This document shows positions 45,973-58,225 of a stretch of 64,000 nucleotides of DNA, in pieces. This DNA is from Delphinella strobiligena (lineage: Eukaryota > Ascomycota > Dothideomycetes > Dothideales > Dothioraceae). A program made the translations under genes and the position numbers. The stretch lies in NCBI GenBank assembly GCA_009982845.1, contig JAADKB010000006.1, forward strand, positions 1,798,001-1,862,000. Reading direction: 5' to 3'. Position 1 is the first letter of the stretch, and each line of letters begins with the position of its first letter. Under the pieces are notes generated by a model, which ran no database searches, was not told where the DNA came from, and saw nothing but the letters and a program-made list of their open reading frames with translations.

Positions 45973-47092
45973 ATGGCGACCCCGGGACTGAGATCCACTA
46001 TCACCGGTGGCGAGCGCGCTATCGCTGCCATGCATGGCTGGAACTTGAACAATGGCCCAGGAAAGCTCTTCCACGACCTCCTCATCACTGAGGCGTGTCA
46101 AATCCTCTCCAACGAGTATCAGAACGGAAACCGCACTGTTCTCACTGCTCAAGCTGTCCGAAACATCTGGGATCATGCGCAGCTCACTTCGCTCTGGGAT
46201 CGCAACTCTGAAAGCGAGCTGAAGGCAACAATTCGCGCTCTCCTGAACCACAGACGCTCCAGATTCGCCAGCGGTCTTCGCAGAGACTGGCCATCAAGCG
46301 TTCCAAAGCCTCCATTCCGGTGGTTCAAGCAGATCAATGACGGTACCGTTGATGCTGGCCAGACTAACCAATCCGACAATATGATCCCACTCTTCAATTC
46401 GATCCCATTGTCAAACATGGTCTTGATCGTATCTCGCCGCAACGGCAACGGCGGGATTGTCGGCTATTCATTCGGCATCAGAATCGCCAGACTCCTGTTC
46501 GATGGCCAGGACACTGTCACCGACTGCACTATGCTTGATATCAATGCGCTCATCTATTATCTTGAGAACCAGACCTTCGCCTTCAATGCGCAGACCGAGG
46601 CTTTGGTCTGGACTGACAAGGAAAATGGACATGTTATGCCCATCAACGAACAGTCTGCGTTTGAAGCTGCTCTCCAGATCCAGTACAACTCTGGACTCAA
46701 GAACCTGGAGCTCCACGTCGTCGGTAAGTTTACAGGATCAGTCATCACTGCGACCGCTAAGCGCATCTACTGACTTCGCTCTAGGCAACGCAATGAACTC
46801 GGAAAACGTCTATTCAGCTCACTCGGCCAATCAACCTCAGCCCACCAATTATCCAACACCTGAGGAGTCTTCTGGACAGTACATCGTCAATCCAGGATCT
46901 CAGACCATGCCTCCCGCTCTTCAGGGCGACGACAACTACGGAGGTTCAGACGAGCTTTCCATGCGCTTCGACCACACTCCCTCCAACGCCCATCCTCTGT
47001 TCAGCACACAGAACTTTAACCACAACATCTCCTCTCCCGCACAGCAGACTGCCGGCCCACTCGGTGCTGGACCTTCTGTCAACGACGAGTAA
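45973..47092 (+). CDS. Hypothetical protein (2 exons)
   Basis: Exons 45973-46723 and 46785-47092, 352 aa. Intron of 61 nt (GTAAGT...CTCTAG) joins LELHVVG to NAMNSENVYSAHS. The first 100 residues are helical and polar (ACQILSNEYQNGNRTVLTAQ, ELKATIRALLNHRRSRF), the middle is a mixed domain (MVLIVSRRNGNGGIVGYSFG, ENQTFAFNAQTEALVW) and the tail is Ser/Pro/Gln/Asn-rich and disordered. No family recognised, no signal peptide and no membrane helix. Codon use is like a well-expressed gene (C-ending codons), unlike the repeat-rich DNA upstream. The real start could lie upstream in frame, but 45973 follows a stop-rich leader with CACA context. Confidence 0.7.
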
Positions 47093-49562
47093 TCAGCAAC
47101 AGGTGGTTCACGACGCGGCCTTGTGGCAAGCTGCGTTCTCTTTCTGGTCTTGGCGACAGACAACTCTAGGTTGGTAGCCGGAGGATTAGGTGTCGTCAAG
47201 GCCCCATTTTCCCTCTTCAATGGCGTTCGTTCATGGAGTGGTGGAAATCATGCGATTGATACCCACGTCGGTTTAGTGGGTCATACACGTTTGCAAATGC
47301 ACACAACATGACTCTTCAGTACCATAGCGTTTCTACCTTGCAAATGAAAAATATCACTGATCACTAAACATCGTCGTGCACTTTCACATGTGTTACCACT
47401 CGTCCAAGCTTAAGTAGCGGGATCTGACTGTGGATACCACTACTAATCACAATAATCAATAGGAATTTCTGCCTCGCGATTAAGACAACTCTAGCTTCCC
47501 ATCACGGCAGCCCCAGGAACAGAATGAGACTACAAAACATGATACGAGTCGTCCATGAGACAAGACGCGGAGAAACCAATTTCAATACAGATCCACAACG
47601 ATGTAACCATTCTAGCCCACAAATGGCAGGAAGATAACCGAAAGACTCGTATGCGGAACACAAGACTCCATACCCTAACCGCTCAACAACAATATCGACA
47701 AATGATTGAAACAGTAGTCAAGACACCCAGAACCCAATTCACCCGTTCGCGATTATCAGACATATTTAAACCAACGACATGAAGTTCAGAGCCGGCAATA
47801 ATGCCACGGAAACAATCGCAAAAAGTAAAAACAATCGCACCCATTTTCTCGGTGCGCTGCCTTCAAACACGTGCGTCGATCGAAGATCGGCTCGGTTAGG
47901 TTCGGCCGAAGAAAGATTAATTGAACTCATATCTCCTCACATTACTCCGTCCCAGCAAAAAGGTTTACGATATAGTAATGAACCGCACAGACGACCAGTC
48001 ACTATTTACACAACCATTTCCGTTTCCCCTCCAAAGTTCGCAAAAAAAGCACTGGCGTTCCCGCAGTCCAGGTCGCTGCCCGGAATTTGGGGAAGATCAT
48101 ACTAAAAAGCTCGACTACGCTACTCTATCCTACGCGCCGATTGCGGAGGGTGGAGAGATAGAGAGTTAGAAAGATCAGCTATGAGATCATCCTTCGTTCT
48201 CGCACCAGGCACTTTCGCTTTTTGTTCACCTGAGGCCTGTTTCACATTTTAATGTAAAAGAGTTGATTATCTTTATGATCTGCTCTGCTGTACTGTACAC
48301 GGGACACAACTGCCGAGACAGCATTTATACGACATTGATGATAACGAGCACCGCACGAAAGAGGTAAGAGGGAAAAGGGTTCGGCGGTGTGACGGTCTCA
48401 CCTTAGCGGCACCAGAAACCGGTTGTGGTTTCTTTTTGAGATTGGGAAGCCTTGTCGAGGTGTGCTTGGGATGGTGGTTAGGTTTGATATACGAAACTCG
48501 GGAGTTGTGGTTGTGAAACTCGTCGTGTGGTTTTTTCGTCAGGTATTACCGTTTTATTATCGTCAGTAGGATAAAGTGGGATGGATGGTGCGATTCGTGC
48601 TGTGATTCGGCTTAGTCCTGATTAGGAAGGCACATGGCTTTTTTGAGGCGCTTCTAGAACTGCGGTTTGCATGTTTGATATAGAAGGTACTGGAGATACG
48701 TCCGCCGATGCAGTGATGGTCTGAGAACGAGTGCTAGAGTCGCTATCGTGATGCCTCGCTACCGAGTTCACGGAGGAGATGCATCAAGCCCTTACCGTAT
48801 CTATACATTGCATTTCAGAAGTGCACATCAGGGTCACTATCATGTCGCCTCGCTACCGAGTTACACATCCATCACGAGTGCTTCTCGTCGTAAACACGAG
48901 ATAAGCATCCGAGCAAGTCTTCTGAGCTTCCAGAACGGGGAGGTCTTGGTCGGCGCAGTCCCTTAACTCTCCAATAAGATTGTTGCCTTGGCCAAGTGGC
49001 GTTTAGGTCTCTCGATTAACTGTCTTGATCTTTCGTCTGGAGCTGCTCAGCCGTGCTCAGTCCATACGCCGCGGGTATTCCGCTGGTATGATATGTGGCT
49101 TTTGTGGCGCGATTCTAGAAAGATGAGGAGTATGCACGATAGTGTAAGCTTGGATACATCTATTTCAGGGGAGGTAATGGGTGTTCTGGTCGAACATGCC
49201 GGATGGTATGACGATGTGGTGGTGGCTCGGAGGTTTTATGAGCGGTCTATGCAGACGAGATCTCGCTACCAAGAACGAGGTTTCTCTCGAGATGGCCGAA
49301 ATGACGTGAATTTCGAGTGACATTGTCCTTGAATCGTCCTAAAACTACTTCTGTTGTTCCGTTTGCCCCATTAAACAACCAAAAAATAAAGAACATCAGT
49401 GCGGCATGACAGCCACTGAAAACATTGCCCATAAGAATACATAAACCGTTAGCCATCTTCCCAAGGGTATCTCAAGCAACCAATCCAATCCAATCCAGCC
49501 GGTCCGCCCACCGGATCCATTATAAACCTAGCCAGTCCTCCTTGAAAAAGTAGGTTGAAATA
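47093..49562. other. Long gene-poor stretch
   Basis: 2.5 kb without a supported gene. A block TCGCTACCGAGTT recurs at about 48756 and 48853 within similar context (CACTATC.TG...GCCTCGCTACCGAGTT), and a weaker copy occurs near 49262, hinting at old tandem duplications. No RNA gene seen. Confidence 0.4.
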
Positions 49563-51067
49563 TTACACGTTGCTCACAGGCCTAGGTCCTCCCTTTTCTA
49601 GGTCCCAGTTGGAGTAATCTCCATTTGATGAATTGCGCGAGATATTAGGATCCAGATCACGCGAAGTCCTTCGCGAACCTTGTTCAGGGGTAAGGATATT
49701 CATTTCAATAGTTGTGTGAGCCATGATACCCTGGTGTGCGGGCATCTCGTCGCTGGCGGAGTCGGAACTAGCATCTCCTCCTTCAATTCTGGGTCTATTG
49801 TGTTCACGGAGTTCGTGCACCTGCGACCCACCAATCGACTTGATGGTGGTGGTGGCAGAACGCTGATCGACAATTCTTGCAAATTCGTCAAAAGATCTTC
49901 GCGTGACGTTCGTGCGGGTTCCTGCGCCTCGAGTCATGGGTCCAGTACTGGTTGCATGGCCGGTACGGCGCTTGTAAATGGCTGAGCTGACGAAACCGGG
50001 AGTCCAACTACGGAGTACGGGCAGAGCCTCGCGAAGAAGTGGCCAGATGCAGGGGAGATTAGCAACGTAGACAGCCACGCTCGCTTCCCGTGTGTACCAG
50101 AACATGTAGCTATCCGAGTAAACGTCGGCGAAGAAGAAGGCTTTGGTGAGGACTGCCGCCACGATGACAAAAGCTCCCATGGAGAAGATGACGAACAAGA
50201 CGACCTTTTGTTTGAGAGCCACAGAGACCGTTATGATTAGCGGGAGTGGAATCAGCATCATGAAGATATCTGAACTGATGTTGAATGTGCCTTGAACGAT
50301 GGCGTAGTCGTAGAGGACCATGCAGTTGACTTTCAAGAATTAGATAGCCGACAGGTAATCTGGATGAAGATGTACTTACGGCTCGGCGAAGGTACAACCT
50401 GCCAGTACCGCTGGAAAGGAATGCATTGACAGAACCATGCAAGCTGGCAAGCAACGTAACCAACAGCAACATATATGGCTATAACCTTCACAGCGATTTG
50501 TTGCTTCAGCCCTATGGTGATACGGTTATATAAGAGCAACATGCATACTTTCAATGTCCAGATGACATTGAGCATAGCCTAGAGTTGGTCAGCTATACTC
50601 TCGGAAACCATATCCAAGCAACACGTACCTGTTCTGCAACCAAATCAATCTTTGCGCCTCGCTCTCGCACCTTGACTTCACTTTTTGACAGGGCGAAGAC
50701 GTCTTCCCCAGGCATGGCAAGCGCAGAGCCTCCACCTTGGGCCGTTAGATTTAGTGTCACAATTAGAGTGGTATACCATGCCTGGGGAAGAAGCGGAGGT
50801 CAGCGACTGAGTTCGTAACAGCAATGGCTGACAGGCAAACTTACGGCGGCAATAAGCATGAGGTAGTCATCGAAATCCAATCCCCGCCAACTCATCTTGC
50901 GAACCCTAGCATAACTGCGTGGAGAGTCAGTAAATGTGTATGTCAACCACGGCGGAGTCCACCGACCATCGAGTTGCTATTACGAGAATGCCGAGAGCGT
51001 ATAACGCCCAGGATTCTCTAGCCAGTGCATTCTGAAAGCTAATTGGAAATGCTTGAAGAGTCGACAT
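49563..51067 (-). CDS. PTH11-type / fungal rhodopsin-fold integral membrane protein (5 exons)
   Basis: Exons 51067-50967, 50914-50845, 50781-50629, 50578-50380 and 50329-49563, 429 aa. Introns are 52, 63, 50 and 50 nt; the first donor is GTCGGT (weak), the others GTAAGT or GTACGT, and all phases match. The protein has seven hydrophobic helices with the family landmarks ALGILVIATRCYARVRKMSW, GLDFDDYLMLIAA, AMLNVIWTLKVCMLLLYNRI, GTFNISSDIFMMLIPLPLI and YVANLPCIWPLLREALPVLR, then a 130-residue Ser/Thr-rich cytoplasmic tail. This is the fungal rhodopsin-like domain (PTH11-related, without a CFEM domain). Such proteins are putative plasma-membrane sensors; the ligand is unknown. Confidence 0.85.
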
Positions 51068-53195
51068 CTCGCCTTGTTATCTACTCTGCTCTCCTCTCTT
51101 TGTCCTGGAGGTATATAGGTGATGCGTGTTCTTCACGGCACTCCGCTTTCGCAATGGCGGTAACGTGGAGAGGAAAATGATAGTTGCGTAATGATCGACT
51201 GGGACAAAATGTTGGACTGGGGATATTTCGGCCAATGCCCTGATAGTGCCAAGTTCATTGAAAGAATAATAACTTGGATTCAGGTTCGACCCATGGTGTA
51301 GGCAATTGTAAGTGCCTGCGGATATAGAGAATGTGGAACGGGTGTCATGTGCTATGCAGGATGCAAAATATTAACGTTGGTCACTGGGGGTGCAGCTTTC
51401 ATGTATCCGCACAGTAAGCGTCGCGGCCACGCAATAGCTAAAATCATGTGGTAAAACGCCGCACACATGGCTCGAGCCCTGACACGGACCATGCCTACCA
51501 TGATCGGGTACCGTCTTCCAGGTGGAGCATGGGCAGAGAGGGTGGTTCAAGAGCGCGAGGCAGTTTCCTCCACTAAGACGCCGTTGAAGTCTTCGAGAAG
51601 TGGCGTGGAACTCGATGTCCGGCATCCGAAATTACTCGAAAATGTCACATCTTAAGATACTGACCCACATGGAAGGGCTCTTATCATGACTGGGCTTGCC
51701 CTTTATCTGTTCTGGGCCATGGGAGCAAGCCATGCGGTACGCCTGCTTTCGAAGGATGAATTAACAATTCTCAATTGTGTGGTACGCAGGGTTCTACTGG
51801 GGGGAAAAAGAGTTTGACCTATCGGCAGCTCGCCCCACTTCGCGAAGAGACTTTCGTTCCTGGTTTTGCCCTGATTCAAGAAGCGCGCCCAAACTCACTA
51901 TGCGATGGTGAACGACTTCACAATACAATATGACAAGAACGGCGCTACTATATCACGAATCGTGAAAGAAGCGATAGCACGGCCTTGCTTTTTGACCACA
52001 ATCGTCACTGATGCCAAAGCACGGGTACGTTATCATTCCTGGTTGAATATCTCAGACGACTCACGGACTAGCATGAGCGCGGGCAACCGATTCGTTCCGA
52101 GGCTCGTGCAAGGCGTCCCGGGCGTTAACACGCACAGCCACGTGTTCCGGAATATGGGTAACCTTGCACCATTGTTTGCTCTCTGCTACCAACCTGTAGA
52201 TTTGCCGACTGTTACAACATCCACTAAAATAAGATTGATCACGCTGTCTGCACTTGCTGATGATATACGGTAGCATCACGTATAGTGTGCTGTCAATCTT
52301 TGACCGCATATGAGGTTCACTCCGGCGCATGACTGCCGATCTGTTTGGTCCCTCTAAAGTCAGTAGATAGGTAGTGAGCTGACAGGTCGGTTCCTTCGGT
52401 CGGATTGCGATATCGCGACTCGACTTGCCTTTTGTTCAGCATTCGGATTTGGATCATCGCAGTTGACGCAAGTCTTGTAGATGCAAATCATCAGTCGAGG
52501 ATCTGCAGACCCCATTGGTCTTTTTGAGGTGCTCGGCATACTATCGGCGCTACCCCTAAAATATTCTCCAAACCTTCTCCAGATACGGATCCACGCATGG
52601 TTCCTGTGACTGCATCGGGAATGTTCACTCTGGGTACGACCGTACGAGTGGTTCTTATCACAATTCATTGGGATCCCAAGTCCCCCTACTCTAGGTCGCC
52701 AAAGCAGGTAGGTCGGTCGAGTATGTGTAGAGTCGGGGCCTTGCAACGCTGAGCTGAATCGACGGTGCTCAGAACGAGTCAAAATGGCTCGCCTGTCAGA
52801 AAAGAATAGGTAATAGCTTCATTATCACCGTGCCTTCTCCACAGTCATCTATCAGATGTACGTGGAACAGATCTGGTGTGCTCGAGCCACTGTTCGTCTT
52901 TGGAACAATGGTGCGGCAATCTACCGGCGTGACTGAAGCAGGCATTTGGGCAGAAGCAAAAGTCGATCGTATCTGATCCGAAGTAGTCTTCTTTACGAGT
53001 ACGATGCCTGAGCCCTAATAGCTAATTCACGCCTTCGTCCCCTCCTACGATTGTTGTAGGAGTCATAATCTACATTGGTAGGTTTCATTCGCCGCTACGC
53101 CTCGCTGTATAACAATTACACCATGCTTTGTTCCCATCGGTCCCGTCACTGCTTCAGTCGTCAAAGTCCATGCCCATGAGATACCTGTGCACTGA
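51068..53195. other. Gene-poor stretch
   Basis: 2.1 kb. Frames up to 140 codons without motif similarity (for example 51905-52273 plus, 52782-52360 minus) are not called. Confidence 0.4.
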
Positions 53196-54486
53196 TTAGC
53201 GTACTGTAGTGATGCTCTGGTACGATGTACGGTACCCTTCAAGAATGCGCATAAACTTGGCAACAAATGCTTCAAGATGGAAGATCACTTTCTGTATGCG
53301 AATCAGAACGTGCACTTGCTTCGGCTAGATATCTCATCAACTTACACTACCATTACGGATGCGGTGCTCATAGAAGGCTGCCCACTTTACGACTTCTGCT
53401 TTGAGACCATCGTCAATCTTTAGCATAAGCTTAAAAGTCAACGTCTGTAACGGTCAGCCGTTGAAAATGTGTTCAGCCAACCTCATGTGAAACGTTACCT
53501 TGAGAATTAGCGTGGCGGGAATGCAGTGAGTCAATAGGTCGTAGAGCTTAGCTCTGACCTGTAGTATCCTCGCGGGAGTGTGCTCGGCAATTATTTCGTC
53601 GGCAATCTGGGCAACCAATGCTTCCCAATCTGGTGGCGGTATTGGAGTCTTTTCGTTAACTTGCTCGCTAGGCCACATTTAGCATAACGTGCTTGAAAAT
53701 AATATGAGGACAGGGACCTACTTTTGTGCGTAAACGGCTTCGAACATGAGCAATGCCCTTCTCAAGTTCCTGCCACTCTCCGCAGCGATTCGCTTTTCCA
53801 GCCCTTCGCTGCGTGTGTAGCCTTCTCTCTTGCCGACTTTGGCGAGAACATCAGAAATCTGGTCCTCAGTAGGAGCTGCCACCCTAACTAGCAGAGTTCG
53901 ACTACGAATGGGTGCAATGATGTTACTCGTACTGTTGGCCAGGAGAATGAGGCGAAGATTAGGGCTGTACTTTTCCATTGTCCGTCTCAAAGCTGCTTGG
54001 GCATCTCTGGTGAGTTGATCGGCCTCGTTGATAACAACAACCTTGAAACGTTGCTTTGCATTCAGGTCAACCTGTTGTGTCTGAGCAACCTCCTTGAGCA
54101 GGTCTTGAACAACGACTCTATCATAGTTTCCGACATCGGCCGGTGTGATTTCGAGGTGGTAATTTGAGGAGACAATGTTGAACTCGAGCTTGCGATTGCT
54201 TGTGGTTTGGAAGACGCGAGCATCAATTTTGATTTTTTCCACTCCCGGGCCGTACAGTGCACGTAAAGTCGCTGAGATGCGAGTCTTTTTTCCAGCTCCA
54301 GATGGACCGTAGATCAGCAGGTGTGGAAAGTCACCGCTTTGTGCCTGTTCTTGAGTTAGTTGGGCAGTTGTGCAGTGTGCTTCTATTGCTCGGCCGTACC
54401 AAAGCTCGCAGGCGATCTGACAGGTCATGGTGATACGTCAGTGCCTCTAGAGAGCGTGGACGGTGTTTATCAACAAGCAGCGACAT
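53196..54486 (-). CDS. RFC5: Replication factor C subunit 5 (38-kDa clamp-loader subunit), 5 exons
   Basis: Exons 54486-54400, 54344-53722, 53667-53499, 53444-53346 and 53291-53196, 357 aa, matching the family length of about 350. Four introns (55, 54, 54, 54 nt) are in phase. MSLLVDKHRPRSLEALTYH opens the protein; Walker A is YGPSGAGKKTR, the degenerate Walker B region VVINEADQLTRDAQAALRRT, then ANSTSNIIAPIRSRTLLVRV (SRC-type motif). C-terminal collar helices AFYEHRIRNGS and VIFHLEAFVAKFMRI match Rfc5. It is part of the RFC and Rfc-like complexes that load PCNA or the 9-1-1 clamp. The terminal exons exist only after splicing. Confidence 0.95.
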
Positions 54487-55018
54487 TGTGTATGTGTTTG
54501 ATGGAGGAGTTCGATGCTGTTTCGAAAAGAGCAAAGGTTGACGCGGGTTAAGTCGCGTTCGCGTTTCGCGTTCCACTTTAGATGGTACGCGACGTCACGA
54601 TCAAAATCTTGGCGTTTCTACACCTTCAGTGGCTTAGGTTGTATTGTTGATTCGCTTCGACGTGATCACCTCACAATATCCTCACTATACTGCAGAGGAC
54701 GAGGTACTGCAATTTCCAGCAACGATAAACAAGGTTTGATTCGAGATGTGCTATCTTGCTGCTGATTGATGAAAACACGGCAGTTGGCGCGATGAGGGTG
54801 ATCGCTATAACGAGAAAGCGGAAACAAATAAGTCCATATTCCACCGCTTAGAAAAAGAAAAAGGAAAGACCACGACCATCATGCCTGTGTTCGCGCTGGT
54901 CATCAAAGCGGTTTTGCGCCATATGATCCGACTCCTTCGACTGGCCATTTTCGTTGCAGGACACATCACGTTACCTGAATCTTCTTCCAAAACCCCTCCA
55001 ACCACTCACATGGTGACC
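54487..55018. other. Intergenic, nothing recognised
   Basis: Promoter of RFC5 and 3' region of the tetraspanin-like gene. Confidence 0.4.
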
Positions 55019-56266
55019 TCAATCTTCTGGATCAGCCCATTCATTTCTGCCTGTCTGTCTCATCATCCTTGACGGGTGATCTCTGCTTCTCTCCACCTGC
55101 AGCGCAAATTTCGAATCTTGGTTCAGGCTAGATATTTCTCGAAGTCTGTCTTGTCTGTCCTGCTCCGTCTCGTCGGGGTCATCTTGGTAAGGCTCGGAAT
55201 CAATGATTCGTTGCTGTTGCTGTTGTTCCTCTGCATCGTGGCCTTCTCCACTGCCTTCCTCGAGGAGAGGTGGCAAACGGAGAGACTCCCTTGCCCATGT
55301 GGGATGGATGGCTGGGATAGCTATGATGATGGCCTGCACTGGTCAGCAGATGCTCAGGCACGTATGAACGAACTACTCATACCATCCAGCAAAAAGTGCC
55401 AATGGCAACACCCAGAACACATCCAGCGACGAGCCTCTCAGTACCCCTCCATGCCTCTTCGCAACTGGTGTTGGCTCTCTCTGGCCAAAGCCTTGTGCAC
55501 TCATCCACACCTACGCGTCTGTTTGCAGCTGGGAATGGGAAAGGCATGTCCTTCACCCCGCGAAATCCACAGCAAGCCAGGCCATCCTGGATAGCTCTGA
55601 TCCGGTCTCCCTGCTTACTCTTGAAAAGTGACTGCCATCTCTCCCTGAGGGCACAGCCCAATCCACCAACAGGAGAGATGTGTGTGCCTGCTAGGGTAGC
55701 GATGACCGTGGTGTATACGACGAGGAGTAGGACAGTGAGGGTTGATGGTAAAAGGACGGCGGGGATGTTCGAGGCGTGTCGACGTGAGTATTTATGGTGG
55801 CGGGACAAAGAGGAGGCGAGAGCGGTCGAGGTTTCGAGAGCGACACCTGACAGGAGAGGTAGGAAGAGAGCAAGAGCCGTCAAGGTACTTGATATTGGGA
55901 GAGAGTAGACGTGAGATTGGTGGAGAGCGTAGCTGTAGTCGGTCAAGCACGATCAGCTAGTGATTGCCAATAAAGGACAATAGGGGACTCTATTGCATCG
56001 TAAAACAGAATATGAAATGGTGTAATTCTCTGACATGGGGTTGGCCAAAAGAAATAAGTGACAAGAATCAATACATGACGGGTAACATGAGAGGTGAACT
56101 TACGCCGCGAGTGCTGTCAGAAGAGCCAAAATCTGATAAAAGGTATGTTAGCCACAAGTCAAATGCGCGACCAAAACCACCCAGACAAACAAAACAACGA
56201 CATGAAACTCACCAACACGCTCACAGTCGTAGCAATCTGCCTCCTCGTAAACTGAAACTTGGCCAT
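55019..56266 (-). CDS. Tetraspanin-like membrane protein (4 exons)
   Basis: Exons 56266-56213, 56132-56104, 55932-55383 and 55333-55019, 315 aa. Introns of 80, 171 and 49 nt (GTGAGT, GTAAGT, GTATGA donors) are in phase. TM1 is assembled from three exons (QIATTVSVLILALLTALAAY); TM2 is LTALALFLPLLSGVA, TM3 STLTVLLLVVYTTVIATLAG, and TM4 LVAGCVLGVAIGTFCWMAII. The large extracellular loop has the CCGF motif (DGLACCGFRG) and two further Cys (DECTRLW, TSCEEAW) as in tetraspanins. The C-tail is long, acidic and Gln-rich. Fungal tetraspanins organise membrane domains, for example in appressoria; a Tsp3-like or Pls1-like assignment is open. Confidence 0.85.
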
Positions 56267-57467
56267 GTCTTTTTTCTGCCGTGCTCGATCTTCCCAGCGA
56301 TGATAAGAACCCTTGGCCAGGTAGCTGTACTGTATGGTCGAAGTGAACGGAGCAAACGAACAAAGTATTATGATAAGACGCAGACGAGGCAGATGCGAAT
56401 GTAGCAGAGGTAAGCTGAAATAGCTGAGGCAATCAAGAACCCGGGAGCTCCTTCTGATCCCCCTCACCTTGAGGACCGGTGAGTGTGATCGACACGTCCT
56501 CGTCAAGTGTCAGAAGGCAGCAATAAACCTCTCACTTTCCCGGACCGAACAGAATGATACAAAAGTCGACGACGTTTCGGTTTTGACTAGGTCGGGTAAC
56601 TGCTTGCTTGCCAGTTATCAAAGTGCACGAACGGAAAATCGCGCAATGTCGATGTCGAATCGATGTCGCGATAAGTGAGGTAGGTACCTCAAGTACTATT
56701 CGGATATCCGCAGCTAGGTATCCAGACACAAACAAGCCTTAGCTTCTGGTGTTTGGCAAGAGGAATGTACTGCAGCGAATAAGAGTAGACAATTAAAGTA
56801 CACTAAGCAAGCTAAAAGTAGCACGTACTATGATTTCCATATCACCTATACACCCTTCTGCCCTGTCTTTGGAATTAGGTGATATCGTAAATATGGAGGA
56901 ATGGTGAGGTCATGTGATACGCCGCCGATCTCAAGCTCGAGGTCTGCTTCTCCGCACTTGTTCGGGAGGGCGTCCCGCAAGAGCAAAACTCCCTCTCATA
57001 TTGCATGTCTTTTACACGCGTTCTTTGTTACTCCACTGTCGATCTCTGACCGCATATGCCAGTAAAGACAAGCTCTACGAGTACTCTATAGATGATTGGA
57101 ATTGGTAGGCGTGTGATTGTTGTCAAGTTACCTTATTCTGCAGATGCGTGCATGCATGGCACATGCATTGTCAGATTCGTGAGCCAATAGAATAGCCGTT
57201 CCCACCTACACGATTCCAACTCGATTCAGCCAACTGTAGTATGGGCGCTTAATTATATTCACAACTCTTAGTCGTACAGACTCAGTGTACAGTCAAGGTG
57301 AAGCAAAATTGCCATTCTCAATCTGTTCCTCTCCCTCACGTTTCTCTCGTTTTCCGTCTCTACATCCTATCACCAGTCGTACCCTCTATCCACAGCAAAC
57401 CTCGAGAGCAGCACACCAACCCGTATTACCCTGGCAAACACGTTCGCAAAATCGAGAAATTCTCCCC
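56267..57467. other. Intergenic, nothing recognised
   Basis: 1.2 kb with only short frames. Promoter of the tetraspanin gene on one side and of the GCN5L1-like gene on the other. Confidence 0.4.
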
Positions 57468-57959
57468 ATGACAACCGAACCAGCACACCAACAGTACATG
57501 GATGCCAAAACATCTCTCCGCGCTATTCTCGCCTCCAGCACTTCTTCTCAGAGCACCTCTTCTCAGATAATAGTCACCACCTCTTCCCCACCAACAACAA
57601 GATCAACACCACCAACCACATCAACATCAACAACACCACCACCAACAACAACCTCTTCCCCCAGCACCTCTTTCCCACCAACAATAACAACAATAACAGC
57701 TACCGCAGCCACAAGCTCACAAAAACCAGACCTCAATCTCAATCTCAATCATCTCAATAACGAAACAAACAAGTTAAACAAGTTATCGAGTAGAGCTGAA
57801 AGATTGGTTCTCCAGACGACAGAGGAACTGAAGGGATTTGGGGATCTTCAGACTTGGGCTGAGGTTGTTTGGAGGGAGATGTTTGTGCTTGAGACGGCGC
57901 TTCGGGGTGATGTGGTGATGGATGATGTGGTGATGGATGATGGGTGGGGAGGTTGCTGA
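57468..57959 (+). CDS. GCN5L1 / BLOC-1 subunit 1-like protein
   Basis: 163 aa from the ATG at 57468. Residues 25-85 are a Thr/Ser/Pro low-complexity run encoded by ACC/ACA/TCA repeats. The C-terminal part is a coiled coil, NKLNKLSSRAERLVLQTTEE then LKGFGDLQTWAEVVWREMFV, which matches the conserved end of GCN5L1/BLOC1S1 proteins (the ..GD.Q.WAE...R....LE..LR pattern). In fungi this protein is a BLOC-1 component in endosomal sorting. The last residues (DVVMDDVVMDDGWGG) come from a short tandem repeat. The frame is open to 57285 upstream, but that part is unlike protein. Confidence 0.6.
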   Translation: MTTEPAHQQYMDAKTSLRAILASSTSSQSTSSQIIVTTSSPPTTRSTPPTTSTSTTPPPTTTSSPSTSFPPTITTITATAATSSQKPDLNLNLNHLNNETNKLNKLSSRAERLVLQTTEELKGFGDLQTWAEVVWREMFVLETALRGDVVMDDVVMDDGWGGC

Positions 57960-58225
57960 GATGTGTGGTGGGGAGTTGAGTTTGTGAATTGGTGAATCGA
58001 GAATTCGATCTGACGTCTGTTGAACCTGGATATTGGTCGCTTTGAATCATGACTATTCGACAGCATTTGTCGTTTCAATTTCGCAAGTCTGATAGCGGAG
58101 AGTTGCTAGCAAAGTAAAGAAGCAAGTGGAGATTTCTGTTTCTTTTTCTATGGTATGAATTCGTATGGGAATCGTGGCGATAGCAACAACAAGGGTATCT
58201 AACGACAACCGAGAAAGATGAAATT

